DNA from: Armatimonadota bacterium
Lineage (GTDB): Bacteria > Sysuimicrobiota > Sysuimicrobiia > Sysuimicrobiales > Humicultoraceae
Reading direction: 5' to 3'
Assembly: GCA_016198805.1 (NCBI GenBank)
Contig: JACQHU010000102.1
Location: 1 to 22,059, forward strand
DNA length: 22,059 nt
The notes beneath the pieces are model-generated. The model saw nothing but the letters and a program-made list of their open reading frames with translations, was not told where the DNA came from and did not search any database. Below, piece after piece: positions 15,056-22,059 of the stretch (positions are counted from its first letter, which is position 1; each line of letters starts with the position of its first letter). Made by a program: the position numbers and the translations under genes.

Positions 15056-16045
15056 ATGGCAGTTCGAGAGGCTACTATACCGCTCCCGGTCGGCTCCGCG
15101 GCCGTCGCCGTTCTGGGCCAGCAGGACAGCCTGCTGAAGCTCGTGGAGGAGGAGCTGGGGACCACGCTGGTGGTCCGGGGCGATGCGCTGGTCGTCCGCG
15201 GCACACCGGAGCAGATCGACGCGGCCACCCAGGTCTTTGAGCAGCTCGTCTCCCTGGCCCAGAGCGGGCGGACGATCACGCCTGCCGACCTCCGGCGCGC
15301 CCTCCGGGCCCGTGCGGGCCGCCCCGACGCCGGGCAGATCCGCCTGGGCGGAGAAGCGCTCCTGCAGACCGCGAGCGGGAAGCCCATTGTGCCCCGAACC
15401 GCTGGTCAGGCAGCCTATGTCGAAGCGATCCGGGGCCACGATCTCACCTTTGCGATCGGGCCGGCCGGCACCGGGAAAACCTATCTTGCGGTCGCGATGG
15501 CCGTGCTCGCCCTGCGGGGCAGAGAGGTGCAGCGCATTGTGCTCACCAGGCCGGCGATCGAGGCCGGCGAAAAACTCGGCTTCCTGCCCGGCGACATCGC
15601 CGCCAAGGTCGACCCCTATCTGCGACCCCTCTACGACGCCCTCTACGAGATGGTGGGCCCCGAGCGGTTCAGCCGGTTGAGCGAGCGCGGGGTGATCGAG
15701 GTCGTGCCGCTGGCGTTCATGCGGGGGCGCACGCTGAACGACGCCTTCATCATCCTCGATGAGGCCCAGAACACCACCCGGGAGCAAATGAAGATGTTCC
15801 TGACCCGGATGGGCTTTCGGTCCAAGGCGGTCGTGACCGGCGATATCACGCAGATCGACCTGCCGCGCGACCGCACGTCGGGCCTGGTCGAGGCCCGCGA
15901 GATCTTCAAAGGCCTTGCGGGCATCGCGTTCGTGGAACTGTCGGAGGTCGATGTCGTGCGGCACGAACTCGTCCAGACCATCGTCCGCGCCTACGACCGA
16001 TATGAGGCCGGGAAGGCGGACGGGTCGTCGGGAGCCTCCCCGTGA
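15056..16045 (+). CDS. phoH: PhoH-like ATPase (YbeZ type)
   Basis: A 329-residue P-loop ATPase usually linked to RNA metabolism together with YbeY. The N-terminus (residues 1-85) is a small KH-like domain. The ATPase domain has PRTAGQAAYVEAI, Walker A GPAGTGKT (residues 135-142), LTRPAIEAGEKLGFLPGDIAAKVDPYLRPLYDAL, Walker B FIILDEAQNTT (D235, E236) and VVTGDITQIDLP. This is the classic PhoH/YbeZ pattern. The ATG has a modest AAGGG 7-8 nt upstream, inside a small inverted repeat CGAAA-GGGC-TTTCG (15041-15054) that could partly hide it. It follows argR by 44 nt and overlaps pgpH by GTGA. The biochemical role of the family is still incompletely known. Confidence 0.94.
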   Translation: MAVREATIPLPVGSAAVAVLGQQDSLLKLVEEELGTTLVVRGDALVVRGTPEQIDAATQVFEQLVSLAQSGRTITPADLRRALRARAGRPDAGQIRLGGEALLQTASGKPIVPRTAGQAAYVEAIRGHDLTFAIGPAGTGKTYLAVAMAVLALRGREVQRIVLTRPAIEAGEKLGFLPGDIAAKVDPYLRPLYDALYEMVGPERFSRLSERGVIEVVPLAFMRGRTLNDAFIILDEAQNTTREQMKMFLTRMGFRSKAVVTGDITQIDLPRDRTSGLVEAREIFKGLAGIAFVELSEVDVVRHELVQTIVRAYDRYEAGKADGSSGASP

Positions 16046-18144
16046 AGGGCTCCAGCCCCGAGCGTACCGGCGTCCGCGCCATGACCAGGCACTTCTGGGT
16101 GCGACGAGCCGCCATCGGGGCCGGTACGCTGCTGCTGCTGGTCGCCATCATCAGCGTCGACTACCGGTCTCCGCGGCCGGATCTGGTCGCCGGTCAGCCG
16201 AGTCCGCGGGACGTGGAAGCGCCGCGGACGATCGAGTTCGTGGACGTGGCACGAACCGAGGCGTTGCGGAACGAGGCGATGCGCGCGGTGCCGCCGGCGC
16301 ACCGGCATTCACCCGCATTAGCCGCCGCGGCACGCCAGATGGTGGCGCGCACCTTCGAGGCCATCATCGCGGCGCACCTGAACTCGAAACCGGGTAGCGA
16401 GCGCGTGGCGGCGATCCGTCAGGCGGCCAGGGTGCCGCTCTCAGATGTCGCCATCAGGGCGGCCGCGCAGGCGTCCCGCCCGGCACTGGAAGCGGCCGCG
16501 CGGGTGGCGCAATCCGCCGTGGATCAGGCGCTGGCCGGAGGTGTCCGCGAGGATAACATTCGCATGGCGCTGGAGCGGGCCAGGGGCGTCGTCCGCAGCG
16601 CGTCGCTGGCGGCCGGGCTGCAGGCCCTGGCCGGCGAGGTGGCGGTGGCGGCCGTGAGGCCGACGATGGAGATCGATCCCGTCAGGACGGCCGAACTGAG
16701 GTTGCACGCCGCCAGCCTCGTGGCGCCGGTCATCGTAAAGAAGCAACGGGGTGAGATGATCCTCCGGCGCGGCGATGTGGTCACGCCCGAGCATCTCAAG
16801 ATCCTGGCGGTGGCGGGTGTCTATCCCCCGCGCCCGACCTGGAGCGCCATCGGCGGCGTGGCGCTGGTGGTGTCGCTGCTGGTGTTCGTCACCGCCGCCT
16901 ACCTCTGGCAGTACCAGCCGGAGATCTGGGCCGACGATCGGCTCCTGGTGGTCTGGAGCCTGACCATCGTGATCACGATCGCGCTGGTGCAGGTGCTGGG
17001 GGAGCCTCGCTTCAACGCCTACCTCATGCCGGCCGCAGCGGGGGCGATGCTGATGGCCATCCTGCTGCGGCCCCGGCTGGCGCTCTTCTCGTCTGCCGTC
17101 CTCGCCGTCCTGGTCGGCCTGGCGTCGGGGCGCGAGCTGGCCCCTGCGGTGGTGGCGTTCGTTGGGGGCGTGGTGGCCGTCTTCGCGACACGTCAGATTC
17201 ACCGCCGGTCCGACTTCGGCGTGGCCGGTCTGCTCGTCGGCGCGTCCAATGCTGCCGTCGTCGTCGGGATGGGGTTGGTAAACGGCCTGGCGCTCTCCGA
17301 CACCACCCTCAACGCCGCGTACGGGGCCGCCGCCGGCATCCTCTCGGGCTTCATCACCATCGCCGTCCTTCCGTTCCTTGAGCAGCTGTTCGGTCTGGTC
17401 ACACCCATCAAGCTGCTCGAACTGGCCAATCCCGCGCACCCGCTGCTCAGGCGTCTGCAGCTGGAGGCGCCGGGGACCTACCATCACAGCATCATGGTGG
17501 GGAACCTGGCCGAAGCCGCGGCGGAGGCCATCGGCGCCGATGCCCTGCTGGTTCGCGTAGGGACCTACTACCATGATGTCGGGAAGTTACGGCGTCCCGC
17601 CTTCTTCGTCGAGAACCAGTTGGGGATCGAAAACCCGCACGACAGGATGACCCCGAGCCTCTCCGCGCTGACGGTGGCCGCGCACGTGCGGGACGGCCTG
17701 GAGCTGGCACGTCAGTACGGACTCCCCAAGGCCATCGCCGATTTCATCCCGCAGCACCACGGGACCGCGCGCCTGACCTACTTCTACCATCAGGCGCTGG
17801 AGCGCGGGGACGCCTTCGATGAAGGGGCCTTCCGCTACGAGGGTCCGAAACCTCAAACGCGGGAGACCGCGATCGTGATGCTGGCCGACGCCGCGGAGGC
17901 CGCCGTGCGGTCGCTGACCCGGCCGACCCCAGACCGCCTCGACGAGGTCGTACGGCGGATCATCCGGGAGAAGCTGGAGGACGGCCAGCTGGACGAGTGC
18001 GGGCTCACCTTCCGTGACCTGGACCGGATCGCCACCGCGTTTGTGCGCATTCTCACGGGTGTCCTGCATCCGCGCCTGGAATACCCCGATCTGGAGGGCG
18101 AGCTCAGCCGGCGTCGCCGCGACCGGGTGGCCCGGGTCCGCTAG
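16042..18144 (+). CDS. pgpH: 7TM-7TMR HD-domain phosphodiesterase, PgpH-like (cyclic-di-AMP hydrolase)
   Basis: A 700-residue membrane protein. After a first membrane segment (residues 19-35) comes an extracellular 7TMR-HDED-type domain to about 265, containing GEMILRRGDVVTPEHLKIL, then about seven transmembrane helices (270-460) and a cytoplasmic HD domain. The HD domain keeps the metal ligands: HHS at 481-483 in GTYHHSIMVGNLAEAA, the H511-D512 pair in YYHDVGKL, and H572-H573 in PQHHGT. In Listeria and Bacillus this architecture hydrolyses c-di-AMP; that substrate is inferred here. The GTG start overlaps phoH by 3 bases, and the phoH-pgpH-ybeY order is widely conserved. An ATG at 16081 is an alternative start. 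The C-terminus is strongly basic (SRRRRDRVARVR). Confidence 0.93.
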   Translation: MKGSSPERTGVRAMTRHFWVRRAAIGAGTLLLLVAIISVDYRSPRPDLVAGQPSPRDVEAPRTIEFVDVARTEALRNEAMRAVPPAHRHSPALAAAARQMVARTFEAIIAAHLNSKPGSERVAAIRQAARVPLSDVAIRAAAQASRPALEAAARVAQSAVDQALAGGVREDNIRMALERARGVVRSASLAAGLQALAGEVAVAAVRPTMEIDPVRTAELRLHAASLVAPVIVKKQRGEMILRRGDVVTPEHLKILAVAGVYPPRPTWSAIGGVALVVSLLVFVTAAYLWQYQPEIWADDRLLVVWSLTIVITIALVQVLGEPRFNAYLMPAAAGAMLMAILLRPRLALFSSAVLAVLVGLASGRELAPAVVAFVGGVVAVFATRQIHRRSDFGVAGLLVGASNAAVVVGMGLVNGLALSDTTLNAAYGAAAGILSGFITIAVLPFLEQLFGLVTPIKLLELANPAHPLLRRLQLEAPGTYHHSIMVGNLAEAAAEAIGADALLVRVGTYYHDVGKLRRPAFFVENQLGIENPHDRMTPSLSALTVAAHVRDGLELARQYGLPKAIADFIPQHHGTARLTYFYHQALERGDAFDEGAFRYEGPKPQTRETAIVMLADAAEAAVRSLTRPTPDRLDEVVRRIIREKLEDGQLDECGLTFRDLDRIATAFVRILTGVLHPRLEYPDLEGELSRRRRDRVARVR

Positions 18145-18603
18145 ATGCAGGTCGATCTCGTCACCCACGGGGTCAGGCACTCACTCCCCAGGCGGGTGCT
18201 GGTGGGCGTGGCGCGGGTCGCGATGGGCGCGACCCGGTGTTCCACCCGCGCGGAGCTGGAGGTCGCGCTGGTCGGCGATGCCACGATCGCCCGGCTGAAC
18301 CAGCGGTTCATGGGGCATCGAGGGCCGACCGACGTGTTGACGTTCCCGGGTGGCGACGGTCCGTTGCTCGGCGAGATCGTGATCTCGGTGGACCGCGCGC
18401 GTGCGCAGGCCCGCCGGCTTGGGCACAGCCTCGGGCGTGAGGTGGCCTTGCTGATCGTCCACGGTGTCCTGCACCTGCGGGGGTATGACGACCGCACCCC
18501 GCAGGACGCGGCGAGGATGCAGACCCGGGCCGAGGCGATCCTGGCCGCCGCCTTCGACGGGCGCCGCCCCCGGCGGGCGCGGGGCCGCGGCGCGGGACGG
18601 TAG
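18145..18603 (+). CDS. ybeY: Endoribonuclease YbeY, with Asp in place of the third zinc histidine
   Basis: A 152-residue UPF0054 metalloprotein involved in 16S rRNA 3'-end maturation and ribosome quality control. Family motifs are ELEVALVGDATIARLNQRFMGHRGPTDVLTFP, LGEIVISVDRA and the metal site. The usual metal motif is H-G-x-L-H-x5-H. Here it reads HGVLHLRGYDD, with H106, H110 and Asp116 in the position of the third histidine, followed by RTPQD. I recall similar Asp forms in Bacteroidetes YbeY, so this may be a working variant. The ATG abuts the pgpH stop with no gap. The tail (DGRRPRRARGRGAGR) is Arg-rich and looks disordered. Confidence 0.93.
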   Translation: MQVDLVTHGVRHSLPRRVLVGVARVAMGATRCSTRAELEVALVGDATIARLNQRFMGHRGPTDVLTFPGGDGPLLGEIVISVDRARAQARRLGHSLGREVALLIVHGVLHLRGYDDRTPQDAARMQTRAEAILAAAFDGRRPRRARGRGAGR

Positions 18604-18608
18604 GTCCC

Positions 18609-19100
18609 GTGCGGCACTCGTTGTGGCAGAGTTTTCAGTTTGCCGGCCGGGGCCTGCAGCACGCCTTCTGGACGCAGCGGACGATGCGCGTCAACACGGT
18701 GCTGGCCGCGGCCGTGGTGGTGGGCGCGCTATGGCTGGAACTCCCGGTGGGAGAGGCCGCGGTGCTGGTGCTCGCCATCGCCGCCGTGGTGGCCGCCGAG
18801 TTGATGAACACCGCAGTCGAGGTCCTGGCTGACCTGACCGTAGGCGATCAGCATCATCCCCTCGCCGGCCACGCCAAGGACCTCTGCGCCGCTTCGGTCC
18901 TTGTGGCGGCCGCAGGCGCCGCGGTCGTCGGTCTGGTGGTCCTGGGCCGCCCGGTGGCTGCCATGGTGGGCATTGGCCGGTTTGACGCCCTGACCGCGGG
19001 GCGCGGCGGCGCCCTGCTGCTGGTGCTGGCTCTGGCGGTAGTGGTGGTGCGCGGGGCGGGGATGAGGACGCACCGCGGGGAGGACCGCCGTGTCGGATGA
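18609..19100 (+). CDS. dgkA: Diacylglycerol/undecaprenol kinase family protein (DgkA)
   Basis: A 163-residue small integral membrane kinase. In Gram-positive bacteria this family phosphorylates undecaprenol to supply the lipid carrier for wall synthesis. The core signature is ELMNTAVEVLADL (E64, N67), then HPLAGHAKDLCAASVLVAAAGA, matching the usual E-x2-NTAIE and AKD-x-AAAAVL motifs. The N-terminus SLWQSFQFAGRGLQHAF also fits. The usual length is about 120-135 residues; here the C-terminal third carries an extended loop and an extra hydrophobic segment (GGALLLVLALAVVVV). The GTG start follows ybeY by 5 nt without a strong Shine-Dalgarno site. The substrate (diacylglycerol or undecaprenol) is not decided by sequence. 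Confidence 0.9.
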   Translation: MRHSLWQSFQFAGRGLQHAFWTQRTMRVNTVLAAAVVVGALWLELPVGEAAVLVLAIAAVVAAELMNTAVEVLADLTVGDQHHPLAGHAKDLCAASVLVAAAGAAVVGLVVLGRPVAAMVGIGRFDALTAGRGGALLLVLALAVVVVRGAGMRTHRGEDRRVG

Positions 19101-21108
19101 GGGCCCGACACGGGAGCCGGAGCGCCGCGGCGAAGGGACCGAGGAGGGCCTGCCGCAAGACGTCGAGCGGATCCTGCGCGAGGCCGAACCCGAGTACAAC
19201 TACCGGCAGCTTGTGGGTGCCTGGGCTTCGATCACAGCCGTCATCGCAGGCGCCATGGCTCTTTTCCACCTGTACACGGCCCGGTTCGGGATCCTGGAGG
19301 CGCTGCGCCAGCGGTCGGCGCACCTGGCCTTCGTGATGGTGCTGGTCTACCTGCTCTACCCGATGCGTCGCAAGAACGCCGCCACGGCCCCGATCAGGAT
19401 CGTCGACCTGGTCATGGCCGCCGCCGCCGTGGCGCCCATGCTGTACCTGTTCTCCAACCACACGGCGCTCACGCTGCGCGCGGGGGACCTGACGCGGCTC
19501 GACCTGGCGGTCGGGATTCTCGGGACCCTGGCGGTGCTGGAGGCCGGACGCCGGATGATGGCCGTGCTGCCGGCGATCGCGCTGGCCTCGCTGCTCTATC
19601 CCTTCGTTGGACAATACCTGCCCGGCGCGCTGGCCATCGCCCGCATCTCGCCGCAGCGCGTCATCGAGCACATGTTCTTCACCACCGAGGGCATCTTCGG
19701 GATCCCGGTGGGCGTCTCGGCGACCTTCGTCTTCCTCTTCGTGCTGCTGGGCGCGTTCCTGGAGCGGACCGGATTGGGCCAGCTCTTCGTGGACATCGCG
19801 ATGGCCCTGGCGGGGTGGATGACCGGCGGCCCGGCCAAGGTCTCGGTGCTCTCTTCCGCGTTCATCGGGACGGTGTCGGGAAGTTCCGTGGCCAACGTCG
19901 TCGCCGACGGGGTCTTCAACATCCCGCTCATGAAGAAACTGGGGTACGCCCCGCGCTTTGCCGCCGGCGTCGAGGCGGCCACCTCGGTCGGCGGGCAACT
20001 GGTGCCGCCGGTGATGGGCGCGGCGGCCTTCGTGATGGCCGAGTTCCTGGGCCGGCCGTACCTGGACATCGCCAAGGCGGCGGCCATTCCCGCGGTGCTC
20101 TATTACCTGTCGCTGGCCTTCATCATTCACTTTGAGGCCAAGCGGCTGGGGCTGGCGGGGCTGCCGCGCGACCAGCTGCCCAGCATCTGGAGAATCCTGA
20201 CCCGCCGCTTCTACCTGGTGCTGCCGCTGGTGGTGCTGGTCGGCTTCCTGCTGCGCGGCGACAGTCCGATGCGGGCCGCGTTCTGGGGGATCATGTGGGC
20301 GGCCGGCGCGCACATCATCACCTGCGCGCTGGAACGCCGGCTGTGGAGCTGGCCGGCCGACATCTGGTCGACACTGGTCTACGGTGCCCGGCTGGCGCTC
20401 TCCGTGGCCGTGGCCACCGCCGTGGTGGGGATCTTTATCGGCATCATGACGCTGTCCGGCCTGGGCCTGGCGTTCGTGAGCATCACGGTGAAGCTGGGCG
20501 CCGGCAACCTGTTCCTCACGCTCATCTGGGTCATGATCGCCTGCACCATTATCGGGTCGGGCATTCCCACGACCGCCACGTACATCATCCTGGCGGCCAT
20601 TGCCGCGCCGGCCCTGATACAGCTGGGCGTGCCCCCGCTGGCGGCCCACCTGTTCATCTTCTACTTCGGCGTCATCGCCGACATCACGCCGCCGGACGCG
20701 CTGGCGGCCTACGCGGCGGCGGGGATTGCGAAGACCGATCCGTTTGCGACGGGCTGGACCGCGACCCGGCTGGCGCTGGCGGGCATCGTGGTGCCATTCG
20801 TGTTCGTCTACTCGCCCACGATTCTGCTGCAGGGCTCCTCGCTGCAGGAAATCGTCGTGACCACGGTGACCGCGGTAGTCGGCGTCGTGGCGCTGGCCGG
20901 GGGTGTGTCAGGCTACTTCTTCGCGACGGCGACCTGGCTGGAGCGCGGCCTGCTGGCGGGCGGCGCGCTCACGCTGATCTTCCACGATGTGCGCGCAGAC
21001 GCGGTCGGCGTCGCCCTGCTGGCGGCGGTGACGGCGATGCAGATCGGGCGCAGGGCGCGTGCGCGGGCGGCGCCCCGGATGGCCACGGGAGGAGGAGGCG
21101 GCGCGTGA
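19090..21108 (+). CDS. TRAP transporter fused permease (4TM/12TM, DctQM type)
   Basis: A 672-residue membrane protein fusing the small (DctQ-like) and large (DctM-like) subunits of a TRAP transporter, the form that works with TAXI-type receptors. A hydrophilic N-terminus (1-45) is followed by about four helices (45-170), then a 12-helix transport domain. Motifs are GIFGIPVGVSATFVFLFVLLGAFLERTG, SSAFIGTVSGSSVANVVADGVFNIPLMKKLGY (GSS from residue 264), EAATSVGGQLVPPVMGAAAF, GSGIPTTATY (from 489) and FGVIADITPPDALAAYAAAGIAKTDPF. The GTG start lies 11 bases inside dgkA and has GGGGAGGA before it. Uptake of an organic acid or amino acid by ion symport is expected from the family. No receptor gene is in view. 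Confidence 0.93.
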   Translation: MSDEGPTREPERRGEGTEEGLPQDVERILREAEPEYNYRQLVGAWASITAVIAGAMALFHLYTARFGILEALRQRSAHLAFVMVLVYLLYPMRRKNAATAPIRIVDLVMAAAAVAPMLYLFSNHTALTLRAGDLTRLDLAVGILGTLAVLEAGRRMMAVLPAIALASLLYPFVGQYLPGALAIARISPQRVIEHMFFTTEGIFGIPVGVSATFVFLFVLLGAFLERTGLGQLFVDIAMALAGWMTGGPAKVSVLSSAFIGTVSGSSVANVVADGVFNIPLMKKLGYAPRFAAGVEAATSVGGQLVPPVMGAAAFVMAEFLGRPYLDIAKAAAIPAVLYYLSLAFIIHFEAKRLGLAGLPRDQLPSIWRILTRRFYLVLPLVVLVGFLLRGDSPMRAAFWGIMWAAGAHIITCALERRLWSWPADIWSTLVYGARLALSVAVATAVVGIFIGIMTLSGLGLAFVSITVKLGAGNLFLTLIWVMIACTIIGSGIPTTATYIILAAIAAPALIQLGVPPLAAHLFIFYFGVIADITPPDALAAYAAAGIAKTDPFATGWTATRLALAGIVVPFVFVYSPTILLQGSSLQEIVVTTVTAVVGVVALAGGVSGYFFATATWLERGLLAGGALTLIFHDVRADAVGVALLAAVTAMQIGRRARARAAPRMATGGGGGA

Positions 21109-21590
21109 CCAGAAGAGCCGTCTGGCAGCGTTGGGTCGTCGCAGGTGTGGTCGTGGCCGCGGCCATCCTGCTCGTTGAGCGGGCCGGGACTGAACTGCGC
21201 GTGACTGAGCCCCGATCCGGCCGCGTGCTATGGCGCGCGCGGGGGACGCCCGGCGACCTGATCGAGCTGCGCTATCTGCATTCTGTGGAGCGGACGCCCA
21301 TCGTTGAGGTATTCCGCGCTGACGCCGACGGGATGTGGCTGGTCATGATGCGGTTCACCTCACAGGGCGCGGGGCTGCCGACCGAAGGCTACACGCGCGA
21401 GGGCGGTGAGTTCGTCCTCCGCACGAACCGGCGCGTCGGGGCGCTGCAGGTGCGCGTTTCGGAGATCGCCGGGCATCAGCTGATCGCCGGGCGGGAGCGG
21501 GTGGATCTCGTGGTCCTCGCGGGCGACGGCGCGCTGGTCTCCCTCGAAAGCAGTGCAGCGCCGCTACGGCTCCGGGGACCCGCGCGCTGA
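21105..21590 (+). CDS. DUF1850 family protein
   Basis: A 161-residue protein with one N-terminal hydrophobic segment (residues 10-25, signal or anchor), so it is probably exported or membrane-tethered. The DUF1850 hallmark is ELRYLHSVERTPIVEVF, followed by an aromatic-poor beta-rich region with MRFTSQGAGLPTEG. DUF1850 genes typically neighbour TAXI-TRAP fused permeases, as here. Their role is not known; help in receptor or permease function is a guess from that linkage. The GTG start overlaps the permease stop (GTGA), and GGAGGAGG lies upstream, so the pair is translationally coupled. The gene ends at 21590, just before the promoter of the next gene. Confidence 0.85.
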   Translation: MTRRAVWQRWVVAGVVVAAAILLVERAGTELRVTEPRSGRVLWRARGTPGDLIELRYLHSVERTPIVEVFRADADGMWLVMMRFTSQGAGLPTEGYTREGGEFVLRTNRRVGALQVRVSEIAGHQLIAGRERVDLVVLAGDGALVSLESSAAPLRLRGPAR

Positions 21591-21599
21591 GCAGCGCTG

Positions 21600-21608
21600 T
21601 GGTATAAT
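21600..21608 (+). promoter_or_regulatory. Extended -10 promoter for the CNNM gene
   Basis: TGGTATAAT is a perfect extended -10 element (TGnTATAAT). No convincing -35 lies 16-18 nt before it, which is typical for extended -10 promoters. Transcription should start near 21615, giving a leader of about 45 nt before the TTG at 21660. Confidence 0.65.
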
Positions 21609-21659
21609 TCCGGTGCATTCACTGGGTCGCTCTGGCCCCAAAGGCAGGCACGACGTTCC

Positions 21660-22059
21660 TTGGACGCATCACCTTACGTCCGTGATCTCGTCGTCCTCGG
21701 ACTCCTGTTGCTTCTATCGGCGTTCTTCTCGGGGACCGAGACGGCGCTCTTTGCCGCCAACCGCCTGAGGCTGCGCCACCTGAAGGAGGAGGGCAGCGGA
21801 CGGGCCCGCACCGTGCTGGGCCTGCTGGAGCAGCCTGCGCGGCTGCTGTCCACGCTGCTGGTGGGGAACAACATCGTGAACACGGCGCTCGCGGTGGTCG
21901 CGACGGCCACCCTGGTGCGGCTGGTCGGATCGGAACGCGGGCCGCTGTACGCGTTTATCGCCACCACGCTCCTGCTGCTCCTGTTCGGAGAGATCACCCC
22001 GAAAACCGTGGCGGCGCATCACGCCGACCGGATCGCGCTCCTGGCGGCGCTGCCGATCC
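21660..22059 (+). CDS. CNNM/DUF21 membrane protein (HlyC/CorC-type transporter), 3' truncated
   Basis: The first 133 codons of a CNNM-domain protein, a family linked to Mg2+/Co2+ transport and often called hemolysin-like. The window shows the DUF21 membrane domain: a first helix with LLLLLSAFFSGTETALFAANRLRLRHLKEEG, a LLSTLLVGNNIVNTALAVVATATLV helix and FGEITPKTVAAHHADRIA. GTETA, LVGNNIVN and GEITPKT are the family hallmarks. The CBS and CorC-HlyC domains would follow beyond the window. The TTG at 21660 is the only start codon found in frame after the promoter. No strong Shine-Dalgarno site is seen. CNNM genes commonly lie after phoH-ybeY, which agrees with this position. Confidence 0.9.
   Translation, partial: MDASPYVRDLVVLGLLLLLSAFFSGTETALFAANRLRLRHLKEEGSGRARTVLGLLEQPARLLSTLLVGNNIVNTALAVVATATLVRLVGSERGPLYAFIATTLLLLLFGEITPKTVAAHHADRIALLAALPI

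Noticed and set aside
15050..15078. TACTAT (15073-15078) as a -10 box for a promoter near the start of phoH
   Set aside because: The matching -35 position is poor (TTTCGG) and transcription would begin inside the coding sequence, after the well-supported phoH start.
18691..20649. A 652-codon minus-strand frame opposite dgkA and the TRAP permease
   Set aside because: It is a shadow of a GC-rich membrane protein gene. The translation is rich in His, Gln, Arg and Pro with no domain and no ribosome-binding site.

Overview
The window is a dense, high-GC bacterial chromosome segment. Nearly every gene reads on the plus strand, spacing is tight, and there are many GTG starts and 1-17 nt gene overlaps. 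The gene order is of Gram-positive/terrabacterial type: holA | rpsT | murJ | hrcA-dnaJ-prmA-rsmE, later phoH-pgpH-ybeY-dgkA and a CNNM transporter gene. This recalls the Bacillus holA-rpsT-...-hrcA-...-dnaJ-prmA-rsmE-...-phoH region, but with no sporulation genes, no lepA or hemN, and no grpE-dnaK between hrcA and dnaJ. A perfect CIRCE operator and a PgpH-type phosphodiesterase fit a Firmicutes, Actinobacteria, Chloroflexi or Armatimonadota-like lineage. The phylum cannot be fixed from the sequence alone.

Region 1 (1-6397) is housekeeping. It holds the end of holA (DNA polymerase III delta), converging to within 2 bp of rpsT, the only minus-strand gene; then the lipid II flippase murJ; then a HrcA/CIRCE-controlled unit of hrcA, dnaJ, prmA and rsmE. 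Region 2 (6398-7317) is one luciferase-like monooxygenase gene of clearly lower GC, probably acquired. Region 3 (7338-15011) is an arginine operon, argC-argJ-argB-argD-argG-argH-argR. It covers glutamate to ornithine (ArgJ, ArgB, ArgC, ArgD) and citrulline to arginine (ArgG, ArgH), with its repressor as the last gene. argF is missing. The promoter just before argC has near-consensus -35 and -10 boxes, is covered by two tandem ARG-box-like palindromes, and places the start codon at the expected transcription start, which suggests a leaderless mRNA.

Region 4 (15056-19100) is the conserved RNA-processing and envelope block phoH-pgpH-ybeY-dgkA. Region 5 (19090-21590) is a fused TRAP permease of the TAXI-associated type plus a DUF1850 protein, with no substrate-binding protein in the window. 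These two sit inside the usual ybeY/dgkA/CNNM neighbourhood. The window closes with the start of a CNNM (HlyC/CorC-type) membrane protein behind an extended -10 promoter. No tRNA, rRNA, CRISPR array, insertion sequence or convincing intrinsic terminator was seen. No stretch over 300 bases lacks a gene. No clearly new multi-gene system is evident. The points most worth following are the argC control region, the ArgR ligand-site substitution, the low-GC oxidoreductase gene, the receptor-less TRAP/DUF1850 pair and the YbeY metal-site variant.
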